Notes: generated by a model from the letters alone, not told the origin. A DNA stretch of 64,000 bases from Prevotella sp. (GCA_016286995.1 JAEEVA010000006.1:1-64000); one strand, 5' to 3'. Positions 43,202 to 52,015 are shown, counted from the stretch's first letter. Numbers and translations are program-made.

Positions 43202-45031
43202 CTATAACGACTGCATATCGTTCAGTTTCTTATAATAACCGTCCGTAGCCAACAGTTCCTCATGGGTACCGCGTTCCACAATACGGCCTTCGTGCAACAC
43301 GCAGATTTCGTCGGCATTCTTGATGGTTGACAGGCGGTGGGCGATGGCTACCGTCGTGCGCGTCTTCATCAGTCGCTCCAGGGCATCCTGTACCAGTCGC
43401 TCGCTCTCAGTGTCAAGGGCCGAGGTGGCCTCGTCGAGGATGAGGATGGGCGGATTTTTCAGAATGGCACGGGCAATGCTGACACGCTGGCGCTGGCCAC
43501 CGCTGAGACGGCCTCCGCGGTCGCCGATATTGGTGTCGAACTGGTGTTCGCTCTGCATGATGAAGTCGTAAGCATTGGCAATCTTTGCGGCCTCGGCAAT
43601 CTGTTCGTCTGTAGCGCCAGAGACCCCGAAGGAGATATTGTTGCGGAAGGAATCGTTGAATAGGATAGCCTCCTGATTGACGTTGCCGATGAGTTGTCGC
43701 AGGTCGTGGATGCCAAGGTCTTTCACGTTGATGCCGTCGATAAGCACCTCACCCTCTTGAACGTCATAGTAGCGTGGAATAAGGTCGACGAGCGTTGACT
43801 TGCCGCTGCCCGACTGTCCCACAATGGCAATGGTCTTGCCCTTAGGGATGATGAGGTTAATGTCCTTCAGAATCCATTGCTCAGCATAACGGAACGACAC
43901 GTTGCGGAACTCTATCTGATGTTCGAACGAGGCGATATGCTTGGGTTGTGCAACCTCTTTGATGTTGTTCTCGGCCAACAGAATCTTGTCAACACGCTCC
44001 ATTGAGGCCAGACCTTTGGGAATGTTGTAGCCGGCTTTGGAGAAGTCCTTCAGGGGATTGATGATGGAGTAGAGCATCACCATATAATAGATAAAGATGG
44101 GTCCTGAGAGTGCCTGATAGTTGAGTACCAGCACGCCACCGAACCACAGTACGATGACAATCAGAATGGTACCTAGGAACTCCGACATGGGGTGTGCTGA
44201 AGACTGACGGATGTTCACCCTCATGATGTCGTCGCGGTAGGCAGAGTTGATCTGGTCGAAGCGGCGGTTCATCTTCCCTTCGGCACAGAAAGCCTTGATG
44301 ATGCGCAGACCACCCAACGTTTCCTCCACCTGACTCATGGTGTCGCTCCACAGCGATTGTGCCTTAATGCTGTCCTGCTTTAACTTTCGTCCTACATAGC
44401 CCATGAACCAGCCCATGACAGGTACGATGACAAGTGTGAACACCGTCAACTGCCATGAGATGAAGATGAGTGCAGCGAAATAACTGATGATGAGAATGGG
44501 GTTCTTGAATAGCATCTCCAACGATGACATGATGCTGTTCTCTATCTCCTGCACGTCACCGCTCATACGGGCAATGATATCTCCTTTGCGCTCTTCTGAG
44601 AAGAATCCTAACGGTAGCGAGGTGATTTTCTGGTACAGCTGGTTACGGATGTCGCGCACCACACCCGTTCGTATGGGGATGATGGTGGCTGCAGACAGGA
44701 AGTAGGCACCAGTCTTGAGGAATGTCGTGACACCAAGGAACATGCCAATGAATAGCAGTGTTGTGGTTTGGCCATAGTCGGCAATCAGACCGTTGACGTA
44801 ATAGTTCATGTTGTTCATCAACACCTCCTGGATATTGCCCCAGTCCCATGCCATGTAACTTGTCGCTGCTGAAGCATCATTCGTCTGGAACAGAATTTGC
44901 AGGATAGGGATGAGTGCTGCAAACGAAAAGATGTTGAGGATGGCCGACAGAATGTTGAACACCACCGACAGCACCAGATACTTTTTATAGGGAGGCACGA
45001 AACGCCTCAGCACGTTCAGGAATTCTTTCAC
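43202..45031 (-). CDS. ABC exporter, MsbA-like half-transporter
   Basis: This 609 aa protein fuses a six-helix membrane domain (about residues 15-320) to an ATPase domain. Walker A is VGQSGSGKSTLVDLI, the signature is LSGGQRQRVSIARAIL, Walker B is ILILDEATSALDTES, and the H-loop is AIAHRLSTI. The layout is that of MsbA or other lipid and glycan flippases. It sits between miaB and the sulfatase pair, so a lipid-linked envelope substrate is plausible. Its leader and the miaB stop lie in an array. Confidence 0.92.
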   Translation of the reverse strand: MKEFLNVLRRFVPPYKKYLVLSVVFNILSAILNIFSFAALIPILQILFQTNDASAATSYMAWDWGNIQEVLMNNMNYYVNGLIADYGQTTTLLFIGMFLGVTTFLKTGAYFLSAATIIPIRTGVVRDIRNQLYQKITSLPLGFFSEERKGDIIARMSGDVQEIENSIMSSLEMLFKNPILIISYFAALIFISWQLTVFTLVIVPVMGWFMGYVGRKLKQDSIKAQSLWSDTMSQVEETLGGLRIIKAFCAEGKMNRRFDQINSAYRDDIMRVNIRQSSAHPMSEFLGTILIVIVLWFGGVLVLNYQALSGPIFIYYMVMLYSIINPLKDFSKAGYNIPKGLASMERVDKILLAENNIKEVAQPKHIASFEHQIEFRNVSFRYAEQWILKDINLIIPKGKTIAIVGQSGSGKSTLVDLIPRYYDVQEGEVLIDGINVKDLGIHDLRQLIGNVNQEAILFNDSFRNNISFGVSGATDEQIAEAAKIANAYDFIMQSEHQFDTNIGDRGGRLSGGQRQRVSIARAILKNPPILILDEATSALDTESERLVQDALERLMKTRTTVAIAHRLSTIKNADEICVLHEGRIVERGTHEELLATDGYYKKLNDMQSL

Positions 45032-45060
45032 TTTTTTACCTTTTTACTTTTTACCTTTCA
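45031..45060. repeat. TACCTTT-type array between miaB and the ABC gene
   Basis: ACTTTTTT, ACCTTTTT, ACTTTTT, ACCTTTC: period 7-8. It covers the miaB stop codon and the ABC gene leader. Confidence 0.65.
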
Positions 45061-46406
45061 ATCTCTTCCTCTCCCAATAGCGTTGCACTGGTGGAACCAG
45101 TAATACGGACACGGACGGTTTCGCCAATATGGTGATGACCCTTGTCGAACACCACCATTTTGTTTTGTTCGGTTCGTCCGCAGAGTTGTTGGCGACTACG
45201 CTTGCTGAAGCCTTCTACCAGCACGTCGAACTCCTTGCCTTCATCCTTTTTGTTTTGCTGGGCAGAAATCTCCGTCTGTAGGGAGATGAGTTCGTTCAGA
45301 CGACGGATCTTTTCTTCCTCAGGAACATTGTCGGGCAGGTGTTTTGACGCATAGGTGCCAGGACGTTCTGAGTATTTGAACATAAAGGCAGAGTCGTAGC
45401 CAACTTCGCGCATCAGACTCAGCGAGAGCTGGTGGTCTTCTTCTGTTTCACTATGGTAGCCCACGAAAATATCCGTGCTCAGACCGCAGTCGGGAATGAT
45501 GCGGTGGATGGCTTCAATGCGTCCCATATACCATTCGCGGGTGTATTTGCGATTCATCAGCTTCAGAATGCGGTCGGAGCCACTTTGTACAGGTAGATGG
45601 ATGTGTTTGCAGACGTTAGGCATCTCGGCGATAACCCGCAAGGTCTCATCACTCATGTCCTTCGGATGACTGGTGGTGAAGCGGATACGCATCTCGGGAA
45701 CTTCTTCTGCCACTTTCCTCAATAGTCTGGGAAAATCTAGATTATCTAGACCATCTAGATTTTCTAGACGATAGCTGTTTACGTTCTGCCCCAGCAACGT
45801 TACCTCCTTGAAACCACGGTCACGCAGATCACGTACCTCACGGAGAATGCTCTCCACGTCACGGCTACGCTCACGGCCTCGGGTATAGGGGACGATGCAG
45901 TAGTGGCAGAAATTATTGCAGCCACGCATAATGCTGACAAACCCGCCAATCTTATGTCCCAGCCCGATACGCTGCGGCACTACATCTTTATAGGTCTCTA
46001 CCGTCGAAAGCTCGGTATTTATGGCTTTATGGCCCGTCTCGGCCTGTGCGATGAGGTCGGGCAGCGACAGGTAGGCGTCAGGACCAGCCACGAGGTCGGC
46101 ATGGTGGTTGTCCAAAAGATCCTGTTGAGTCCTTTCAGCCATACAGCCCAGCACACCGATAATGAGGCCCTTGGAATTCTTAGAATCTTTTATTTTTTTA
46201 ATTTTTAAATTCTTCAACGCTTCCAGCCGGTGATAAATCTTCTGTTCGGCATTGTCGCGTACCGAACAGGTATTCAGGAATACGGCATCGGCATCGTCCA
46301 ACGTGTCTGTTGTTTCATAGCCAGCCATCTGCATGACAGAGGCCACGACCTCGGAGTCGGCAACATTCATCTGACAGCCGTATGTTTCTATATATAGTTT
46401 CTTCAT
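45051..46406 (-). CDS. miaB: tRNA methylthiotransferase MiaB
   Basis: This 451 aa protein is MiaB, which adds a methylthio group to i6A37 in tRNA. Order: N-terminal UPF0004 domain with three cluster cysteines (YGCQMN, NTCSVRDNAEQK, GVLGCMAER), radical SAM motif MRGCNNFCHYCIVPYTRGRE, and a C-terminal TRAM domain. Two variable spots are encoded by DNA arrays: NLKIKKIKDSKNSKG (about 64-78), which looks several residues longer than in relatives, and RLENLDGLDNLDF (about 212-224), made of four 9-bp units. Both lie in surface loops by position. Confidence 0.95.
   Translation of the reverse strand: MKKLYIETYGCQMNVADSEVVASVMQMAGYETTDTLDDADAVFLNTCSVRDNAEQKIYHRLEALKNLKIKKIKDSKNSKGLIIGVLGCMAERTQQDLLDNHHADLVAGPDAYLSLPDLIAQAETGHKAINTELSTVETYKDVVPQRIGLGHKIGGFVSIMRGCNNFCHYCIVPYTRGRERSRDVESILREVRDLRDRGFKEVTLLGQNVNSYRLENLDGLDNLDFPRLLRKVAEEVPEMRIRFTTSHPKDMSDETLRVIAEMPNVCKHIHLPVQSGSDRILKLMNRKYTREWYMGRIEAIHRIIPDCGLSTDIFVGYHSETEEDHQLSLSLMREVGYDSAFMFKYSERPGTYASKHLPDNVPEEEKIRRLNELISLQTEISAQQNKKDEGKEFDVLVEGFSKRSRQQLCGRTEQNKMVVFDKGHHHIGETVRVRITGSTSATLLGEEEIER
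45736..45771. repeat. Four 9-bp units inside miaB
   Basis: TCTAGATTA, TCTAGACCA, TCTAGATTT, TCTAGACGA in exact 9 bp steps. Confidence 0.85.
46173..46216. repeat. AT-rich array inside miaB
   Basis: GGAATTCTTAGAATC followed by T-rich 7-mers such as TTTTTTA, ATTTTTA, AATTCTT. It encodes the loop between two cluster-binding cysteines. Confidence 0.6.
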
Positions 46407-46421
46407 ATTTCTTGCTTCGTG

Positions 46422-47108
46422 TTATATGCGTCCCTTTTCGTGATAGCTGTAATAGGCACCGTCAGTGATGATGACATGATCCAGAAAACGTATGCGCATC
46501 AGGCTGCAGGCTTTCTGGATAGCGTAGGTCAGGTCATTATCCATATTGCTGGGACGCAGACTCCCTGAGGGATGGTTATGGCAGACAGCCAGAATGGTGG
46601 CGTTGGCCAGCACGGCTTCGCGGATGATGATGCGGACGTCGACGCTAACCTCGCTGATGCCACCACGGGCTATGCGCATTTTTTTAATTAGCCGGTGGTT
46701 CTGGTTCATCAACAAAATCCAAAACTCCTCAACATCCTCGTCTTGAAGGACAGGATGCATATGGTTATATATCAGCGTCGCTGTACCCAGGTCCGGACGC
46801 TCCTCAGGTGTTTCCATCTGTCTGCGTTTGCCCAACTCACAGGCCGCCATGATAGTAATGGCCTTGGCCTCGCCAATACCATTGTATTCACAGAGGTCAT
46901 GAACGGTTTTCTTGCCCAGCGTGTTTAGGTTGTTGTTGCAGTCACCCAACACACGCTTCATGAGGTCTACGGCACTTTCCTTGGTACTGCCTGAACCAAC
47001 CAGTATGGCCAATAATTCTGCATTACTGAGTGCCGAGGCACCCAGATGCATGAGTTTTTCGCGAGGACGGTCTTCCTCTGCCCACTGGTTGATGTTGAGC
47101 TTCTCCAT
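46422..47108 (-). CDS. radC: RadC family JAB/MPN protein
   Basis: This 228 aa RadC-like protein has an N-terminal helix-hairpin-helix region (LGKKTVHDLCEYNGIGEAKA) and a C-terminal JAB/MPN metalloprotease-fold domain. The metal motif is VCHNHPSGSLRPSNMDNDLT, and the preceding strand is GGISEVSVDVRIIIREAVLANA. The cellular role of RadC is not established; it was once linked to DNA repair. It shares one base with the glycosyltransferase gene and lies 15 bp before miaB. Confidence 0.93.
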   Translation of the reverse strand: MEKLNINQWAEEDRPREKLMHLGASALSNAELLAILVGSGSTKESAVDLMKRVLGDCNNNLNTLGKKTVHDLCEYNGIGEAKAITIMAACELGKRRQMETPEERPDLGTATLIYNHMHPVLQDEDVEEFWILLMNQNHRLIKKMRIARGGISEVSVDVRIIIREAVLANATILAVCHNHPSGSLRPSNMDNDLTYAIQKACSLMRIRFLDHVIITDGAYYSYHEKGRI

Positions 47109-48187
47109 TATTTATAGAAGTTTTTCTCAAATGCAGTGAATTCGTCTTGCTTTAGGACACAGCGTTTCCACCACGACTCAATGAATCCGAAGCCGTAACC
47201 CATCAGCTGTGTGAAGGCGGCAGGGATGCTCAGCAAGCCTACTTTCAGACTCTTGTTTTTTATCGTTGAATCAACGAGGATGACTGTACTATAGAATAGT
47301 AGGGGTAGCAGACCCAACACGCTCATCCATAGCCCCGTCCTCATCAGGGTGTTCGTTGTTGTCGAGGCTTGCGCGAGTCCGTAGCAGAATAGTGATTCGC
47401 CCACTAGCCAGCATAGCAGACAGCCGATAACCCCGAGCGTAAAGACCATTGGCAGCAAATGTACCAGCTTCATGGTGCCGGGATGCCGCTTTTCCAAGTT
47501 GATGCGCGCTATGCCGCTGTTATATACCTGCCGGAAGAACTTGCGGAAGTCGGTACGGCGCTTGTGCCACACCCATGCGTCGGGGAACAGACGAGGCATA
47601 TAGCCGGCCTCTACGATGCGGTACGAGAAGTCGATATCCTCGCCGAAGCGCATCTTCGAGAATCCGCCAAGTTGCAGGTAAATGTCCCGTCGAATGCCCA
47701 TATTGAATGAGCGTGGATAGAACTTGTCCAGCTTTGCCTTGCCGCCTCGAATGCCGCCTGTGGTAAAGAACGACGTCATCGAATAGCTGATGGCCTTCTG
47801 CACTGGTGTAAACGACGGGTGGGCAGCATCGGGACCGCCCCAAGCGACGATGTTTAATGAAGAGTGAAGAGTGAAGAGTGAAGAATTTACTGCCGTCAAA
47901 TAATTAGTGGGCAATACCACGTCGCTGTCGAGAATGATGACATATTCGCCATGGGCACGCTCAACACCATAGTTGCGGCTCTGTCCAGGGCCGCTATTCT
48001 CCTTCAGGTAATAATGCAAATCAAGGATGTCTGCGTATTTGTCGCAAACATCCTTGCAGGGTTTTTGAGAACCGTCCTCTACAATTACGACCTCGAAGTC
48101 TTTATATGTTTGGGAGCAAAGGCTCTCAAGCAGTTCATCCACCTCATCAGGACGATTGTATACAGGAACGATTATGCTGTAGTTCAA
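47108..48187 (-). CDS. Family 2 glycosyltransferase, probable TTG start
   Basis: This 359 aa GT-A enzyme has the start YSIIVPVYNRPDEVDELLESL, EDGSQKP, VIILDSDVVLP (DxD-type) and GEDIDFSYRIVEAG (acceptor region), and C-terminal hydrophobic segments that anchor it to the membrane. Donor and acceptor are unknown. The first codon in frame is TTG at 48187; just upstream is a stop codon inside a TCAATTA array, so no ATG is available at the expected place. Another array (TGAAGAG four times, 47858-47885) encodes NSSLFTLHSSLN in a variable loop after the DxD motif. Confidence 0.87.
   Translation of the reverse strand: MNYSIIVPVYNRPDEVDELLESLCSQTYKDFEVVIVEDGSQKPCKDVCDKYADILDLHYYLKENSGPGQSRNYGVERAHGEYVIILDSDVVLPTNYLTAVNSSLFTLHSSLNIVAWGGPDAAHPSFTPVQKAISYSMTSFFTTGGIRGGKAKLDKFYPRSFNMGIRRDIYLQLGGFSKMRFGEDIDFSYRIVEAGYMPRLFPDAWVWHKRRTDFRKFFRQVYNSGIARINLEKRHPGTMKLVHLLPMVFTLGVIGCLLCWLVGESLFCYGLAQASTTTNTLMRTGLWMSVLGLLPLLFYSTVILVDSTIKNKSLKVGLLSIPAAFTQLMGYGFGFIESWWKRCVLKQDEFTAFEKNFYK
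47858..47885. repeat. TGAAGAG array inside the glycosyltransferase gene
   Basis: TGAAGAG three times then TGAAGAA in exact 7 bp steps, encoding part of SSLFTLHSSLN. Confidence 0.9.
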
Positions 48188-48190
48188 CTG

Positions 48191-48218
48191 TCAATTATCA
48201 ATTATCAATTGTCAATTG
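48191..48218. repeat. TCAATTA array between efp and the glycosyltransferase
   Basis: TCAATTA twice and TCAATTG twice in exact 7 bp steps, directly upstream of the TTG start and 3 bp after the efp stop. Confidence 0.9.
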
Positions 48219-48220
48219 GA

Positions 48221-48787
48221 TTACTCCTTGGCACGTGCCAGATAAGAACCGTCGCGGGTGTCAACCTGAATGAGGTCACCCTCGTTGATGAACAGGGGCA
48301 CGCGAACCTCCACACCAGTCTCCAGCGTAGCAGGCTTCAGCGTGTTGGTGGCGGTATCGCCCTTGATGCCAGGCTCAGAGTGGGTCACCTTCAAAACGGT
48401 CTTCACGGGCATTTCAGCATAGAGGATGGTACCGTCGGTAGTGTCGCTGACAACTGATACGACGTCGCCTTCTTTCATATACTCGTGACCGATTACCAAG
48501 TCGTTGGCAATGGGAATCTGCTCGAAAGTCTCCTGGTTCATGAAGATACGGCCTTCCTGATCCTCATAGAGATACTGGTAGTCGCGGTGCTCAATGACCA
48601 CGTCCTCCAGCTTTTCACCGATGTTGTAACGGCGCTCCAGCACACGACCGTCAGTCACGTTCTTCAACTTGATGTTCATAATGGTGTTACCCTTACCGGG
48701 CTTACGATGCTGGAAGTCAATGCAAACCCAAATGGCACCGTCCATACGAATGGCAGTACCCTTCTTAATGTCTTGTGAATTAATCAT
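48221..48787 (-). CDS. efp: Elongation factor P
   Basis: This 188 aa protein is EF-P, which relieves ribosome stalling at polyproline. The tip loop is HRKPGKGNTIMN, with a lysine at the position that is modified in other bacteria. Three beta-barrel domains of normal length follow, with DGTILYAEMPVKTVLKVTHSEPGIKGDT linking domains II and III. A TACCTTTG element lies at 48829-48836. The next gene downstream is the glycosyltransferase. Confidence 0.96.
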   Translation of the reverse strand: MINSQDIKKGTAIRMDGAIWVCIDFQHRKPGKGNTIMNIKLKNVTDGRVLERRYNIGEKLEDVVIEHRDYQYLYEDQEGRIFMNQETFEQIPIANDLVIGHEYMKEGDVVSVVSDTTDGTILYAEMPVKTVLKVTHSEPGIKGDTATNTLKPATLETGVEVRVPLFINEGDLIQVDTRDGSYLARAKE

Positions 48788-48828
48788 AAATCTTATATAT
48801 AAGTATGTGAAATGTCATTTTGCGGGTG

Positions 48829-48836
48829 CAAAGGTA
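48829..48836 (-). promoter_or_regulatory. -7 element for efp
   Basis: TACCTTTG on minus in TTCGTACCTTTGCACC, 41 bp before the efp ATG. Confidence 0.5.
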
Positions 48837-48886
48837 CGAAAAAAAATGAAAAGTGTAAAGTGAAAAGTGAAAAATTTCGCTTAAAA

Positions 48887-48919
48887 CTTGCACAATTAGA
48901 AATAATTATGTAATTTTGC
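48887..48919 (+). promoter_or_regulatory. Promoter of rpmH
   Basis: CTTG (48887-48890), 21 bp, TAATTTTG (48912-48919), followed by a leader of about 38 nt. Confidence 0.6.
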
Positions 48920-48962
48920 AGCCCAAAACGACAATAATAACGTATAAAATAAGCAAAAAACA

Positions 48963-49118
48963 ATGAAAAGAACATTTCAGCCGCACAATCGTCGCCGCGT
49001 GAACAAGCATGGTTTCCGTGAGCGTATGGCAACTAAGAATGGTCGTCGCGTACTGGCTTCTCGCCGCGCTAAGGGCCGTAAGAAGTTAACAGTATCTGAC
49101 GAGCATCACGGAAAGTAA
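48963..49118 (+). CDS. rpmH: Ribosomal protein L34
   Basis: This 51 aa protein is bL34 of the large ribosomal subunit. It starts [20 protein letters not shown] and continues with [22 protein letters not shown], the family consensus, and has a short acidic-basic tail (TVSDEHHGK). The tail is a few residues longer than in E. coli, as is usual for Bacteroidota. It has its own promoter and is not next to rnpA or dnaA as in many other phyla. Confidence 0.97.
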   Translation: MKRTFQPHNRRRVNKHGFRERMATKNGRRVLASRRAKGRKKLTVSDEHHGK

Positions 49119-49210
49119 GTTCCGGACGTCACGATTGAGTGACACACTTCCCGTTTTGGAGTGTACAAGAATAAGAATTGGACATATTTTTAAGAAATAT
49201 GCCCAATTTT

Positions 49211-49241
49211 TTTGTTGTGTCAATATTTCTTTGTACTTTTG
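49211..49241 (+). promoter_or_regulatory. Promoter of the PASTA-rluD-ddl operon
   Basis: TTTG (49211-49214), 19 bp, TACTTTTG (49234-49241): full consensus, 29 bp before the ATG at 49271. Confidence 0.75.
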
Positions 49242-49270
49242 CTGTTGATTTCATCTTAATACGTGTTTTC

Positions 49271-49927
49271 ATGAACGCAAAGAAGTTTTTTGGCAAGTTG
49301 CCTGGTGGTTATCTTTTGGGTCATCTGACTGCCATGGTAGTCGTCGTGATACTGTTGTTTTTGGGCGTCAAGTACGGACTGGAGGTCTTTACACATCACG
49401 GTGAGAACATTGTCGTTCCTAACCTGAAAGGCCTGTCGTATAATGTGGCTTACCGTACGGTGACCGACTACGGACTCACCATCATGGTCAGCGATTCAGG
49501 CTACAACAAGTCTTTGGCTCCTGACTGTATCTTGGCACAAACGCCAGGTAGTGGGGCCAAAGTGAAAGAAGGCCATGTGGTGTATGTGACGGTCAATTCC
49601 CCGTCGTCGCCGACATTTGCCATTCCCGATATTGTTGACAATAGCAGCAAGCGTGAGGCCGAGGCCAAGCTGTTGGCCATGGGCTTCCGTCTGTTGCCTG
49701 CCCAGACGGTGACCGGCGAGAAAGACTGGGTGTATGGCATCGTCTGCCGTGGACGCCGTGTGTCGAATGGCGACCGCATTCCCATTGATCATCCACTGAC
49801 CCTGTTAGTCGGAAACGGCAGCATTGGCGAGATGGACGAAGTGGAGTATGTGGAACCTGTATATGGCCCTCCTTCGGAAGATGTGGATGAATTTGTGGAA
49901 GTCACCGAACCGCCTGTTGACGAATAA
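49271..49927 (+). CDS. Membrane-anchored PASTA domain protein
   Basis: About 218 aa, starting MNAKKFFGKLPGGYL; the open frame extends 31 codons upstream but that part holds the promoter. One TM helix (about 15-38) precedes two PASTA domains: VVPNLKGLSYNVAYRTVTDYG and FAIPDIVDNSSKREAEAKLLAMG. The tail is acidic and proline-rich. PASTA domains bind peptidoglycan or muropeptides in kinases and penicillin-binding proteins; there is no catalytic domain here. Next to ddl, a cell-wall role is plausible. rluD starts 12 bp after its stop. Confidence 0.87.
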   Translation: MNAKKFFGKLPGGYLLGHLTAMVVVVILLFLGVKYGLEVFTHHGENIVVPNLKGLSYNVAYRTVTDYGLTIMVSDSGYNKSLAPDCILAQTPGSGAKVKEGHVVYVTVNSPSSPTFAIPDIVDNSSKREAEAKLLAMGFRLLPAQTVTGEKDWVYGIVCRGRRVSNGDRIPIDHPLTLLVGNGSIGEMDEVEYVEPVYGPPSEDVDEFVEVTEPPVDE

Positions 49928-49939
49928 CCGTAAGAAGTC

Positions 49940-50959
49940 ATGACAGAAGAGCTGGACGATATCCTTTACGAGCATCTGCGCATGGAAGTGGACCGTGGGC
50001 AGGAGTCTGTACGCATCGACAAATACATGTCGGAGCACCTGCAGCACTCCTCGCGCAACCGTATCCAGAAGGCTGCCGATGCCGGATTCATCCAAGTCAA
50101 TGGTAAGGCAGTCAAGAGCAATTATAAGATACGTCCTGGCGACATCATCACCCTGATGCTCGACCGTCCCCACTACGATACCAAGATTGAACCGGAGGAT
50201 ATACCACTCGATGTGGTCTACGAGGACGATGAACTGATGGTCGTCAACAAACCCGCGGGACTGGTAGTACACCCTGGCGTGGGCAATTTTCACGGCACGC
50301 TGGTCAACGCTGTTGCCTGGCACCTGCGTAACCTGCCTACCTACGATCCCAACGACCCCAGCGTCGGACTGGTACACCGTATCGACAAGGATACAAGCGG
50401 ACTGCTCGTTGTGGCCAAGACACCCGATGCCAAGACGGAGCTGGGTGCCCAGTTCTTCAACCACGACACCCATCGCAGCTATCAGGCACTGGTCTGGGGC
50501 AACTTTACGGAAGACACGGGGTGTATTGAAGGCAATATCGGCCGTGACCCGCGTGACCGCCAGCGTATGGCTGTCTTCCCTGCCGGAGGCGACGTCGGTA
50601 AGACCGCCATCACCCACTACAGCGTGCTGGAGCGCTATGGCTATACCACCCTTGTAGAGTGTCGCTTGGAAACGGGACGTACCCATCAGATTCGTGCCCA
50701 CATGAAGCATATCGGTCATCCGCTGTTTGCTGACGAACGCTATGGCGGTATGGAGATTCTGCGTGGCGAGCGTACGGCCAGCTATAAGGCCTATATCCAG
50801 AACTGCTTCAAGCTCTGTCCACGTCAGGCCCTGCACGCCCGCACTTTGGGTTTTGTGCATCCTGTCACCCGCGAGCAGATGGACTTCACGGCAGCTATGC
50901 CTGCCGACATGGAGGCGCTGCTGGACAAATGGCGAAACTATACAAAAATAAAAGAATAA
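49940..50959 (+). CDS. rluD: RluD-family 23S rRNA pseudouridine synthase
   Basis: This 339 aa protein has an N-terminal S4 RNA-binding domain (VRIDKYMSEHL...RNRIQKAADAGFIQVNG) and a pseudouridine synthase core. The catalytic aspartate is in GLVHRIDKDTSGLLVVAKT, and ECRLETGRTHQIRAHMKHIGHPLFAD is also canonical. Bacteroidota often label this gene RluA/RluD, and the exact rRNA target is not shown by sequence. The last codons (KIKE) come from an AATAAAAG-type array that runs on to the ddl start. Confidence 0.93.
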   Translation: MTEELDDILYEHLRMEVDRGQESVRIDKYMSEHLQHSSRNRIQKAADAGFIQVNGKAVKSNYKIRPGDIITLMLDRPHYDTKIEPEDIPLDVVYEDDELMVVNKPAGLVVHPGVGNFHGTLVNAVAWHLRNLPTYDPNDPSVGLVHRIDKDTSGLLVVAKTPDAKTELGAQFFNHDTHRSYQALVWGNFTEDTGCIEGNIGRDPRDRQRMAVFPAGGDVGKTAITHYSVLERYGYTTLVECRLETGRTHQIRAHMKHIGHPLFADERYGGMEILRGERTASYKAYIQNCFKLCPRQALHARTLGFVHPVTREQMDFTAAMPADMEALLDKWRNYTKIKE

Positions 50960-50980
50960 AAAAAATAAAACAATAAAAAA
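50944..50980. repeat. A-rich array across the rluD stop and ddl leader
   Basis: AAAAATAAAAGAATAAA-type units with a period of 8-9. A very similar array spans the acyltransferase stop at 53197-53233. Confidence 0.6.
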
Positions 50981-51969
50981 TGAAACAATTGAAACGCAAC
51001 ATTGCCATCGTTTGTGGTGGCGACTCTTCGGAGCATGATGTGTCATTGCGCTCCGCTCAGGGACTCTATTCGTTCTTCGACAAGGAACGGTACAATGTGT
51101 ATATTGTCGACATCAAGGGACAGGACTGGCACGTCGAATTGTCTGACGGCACAACGGCACGCATCGACCGCAACGACTTCTCGTTTGTTGAGAATGGTAA
51201 GGCAAAGCTCTTCGACTATGCCTACATCACCATTCACGGCACACCGGGCGAGAACGGCATCCTGCAGGGCTACTTCGACCTGGTCGACATCCCTTATTCC
51301 ACCAGCGGCGTGCTGGTCGAGGCCATGACCTTCGATAAGTTCGTGCTCAACCAGTATCTGCGCGGCTACGGTGTCTCTGTGGCCGACTCGCTGCTCATCC
51401 GTCGCGGCTACGAACACATGGTGAGCGACGAAGAGATAGAACAGCGTATCGGTATGCCGTGCTTCGTCAAGCCCGCAACCGACGGCAGCTCGTTTGGTGT
51501 GTCGAAGGTGAAGAATTCCGACCAACTGGCTCCCGCCATTCGCAAGGCCATGATGGAGAGCGACGAGATCATGGTCGAGCAGCTTCTGGAAGGTACGGAA
51601 ATCACCGTCGGTATCTATAAGACCCGTGACAAGTCCGTCGTCTTCCCCATTACCGAAGTGGTCACCCAGAACGAGTTCTTCGACTACGATGCCAAATACA
51701 ACGGCCAGGTACAGGAAATTACGCCGGCACGTATCAGCGAAGACATTGCCTGCCGTGTCCGCGAGCTAACCAGTCACATCTACGACATCCTGCATTGCAA
51801 CGGCATCATCCGCATCGACTACATCATCTCGCCTAAGGGCAAGATCACCATGCTTGAGGTTAACACCACCCCAGGCATGACTGTCACCAGCTTCATTCCC
51901 CAGCAAGTCAAGGCTGCCGGTTTGGAGATGAAGGACGTGCTGACCGACATTGTAGAGAACCAGTTTTAA
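50980..51969 (+). CDS. ddl: D-alanine--D-alanine ligase
   Basis: This 329 aa ATP-grasp enzyme makes D-Ala-D-Ala for peptidoglycan. VCGGDSSEHDVSLRSA is the N-terminal loop, YITIHGTPGENGILQGY the substrate region, CFVKPATDGSSFGVSKV the ATP-binding block, and RIDYIISPKGKITMLEVNTTPGMT the metal site. Length is standard. It is the third gene of a run with PASTA and rluD and is followed by the acyltransferase gene. Confidence 0.96.
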   Translation: MKQLKRNIAIVCGGDSSEHDVSLRSAQGLYSFFDKERYNVYIVDIKGQDWHVELSDGTTARIDRNDFSFVENGKAKLFDYAYITIHGTPGENGILQGYFDLVDIPYSTSGVLVEAMTFDKFVLNQYLRGYGVSVADSLLIRRGYEHMVSDEEIEQRIGMPCFVKPATDGSSFGVSKVKNSDQLAPAIRKAMMESDEIMVEQLLEGTEITVGIYKTRDKSVVFPITEVVTQNEFFDYDAKYNGQVQEITPARISEDIACRVRELTSHIYDILHCNGIIRIDYIISPKGKITMLEVNTTPGMTVTSFIPQQVKAAGLEMKDVLTDIVENQF

Positions 51970-51970
51970 G

Positions 51971-51998
51971 AAGTGAAAAGTGAAGAGTGAAAAGTGAA
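51971..51998. repeat. AAGTGAA array in front of the acyltransferase gene
   Basis: AAGTGAA, AAGTGAA, GAGTGAA, AAGTGAA in exact 7 bp steps, immediately after the ddl stop codon. Confidence 0.9.
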
Positions 51999-52015
51999 TA
52001 ATTTGCTACCGCACT

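Noticed and set aside
49178..49270. Upstream start for the PASTA protein
   Set aside because: Contains the consensus promoter at 49211-49241, so it cannot be translated from that transcript.
49805..51046. 413-codon minus-strand open frame over rluD and ddl
   Set aside because: Antisense to two clear enzymes and crossing gene borders; no protein family features.
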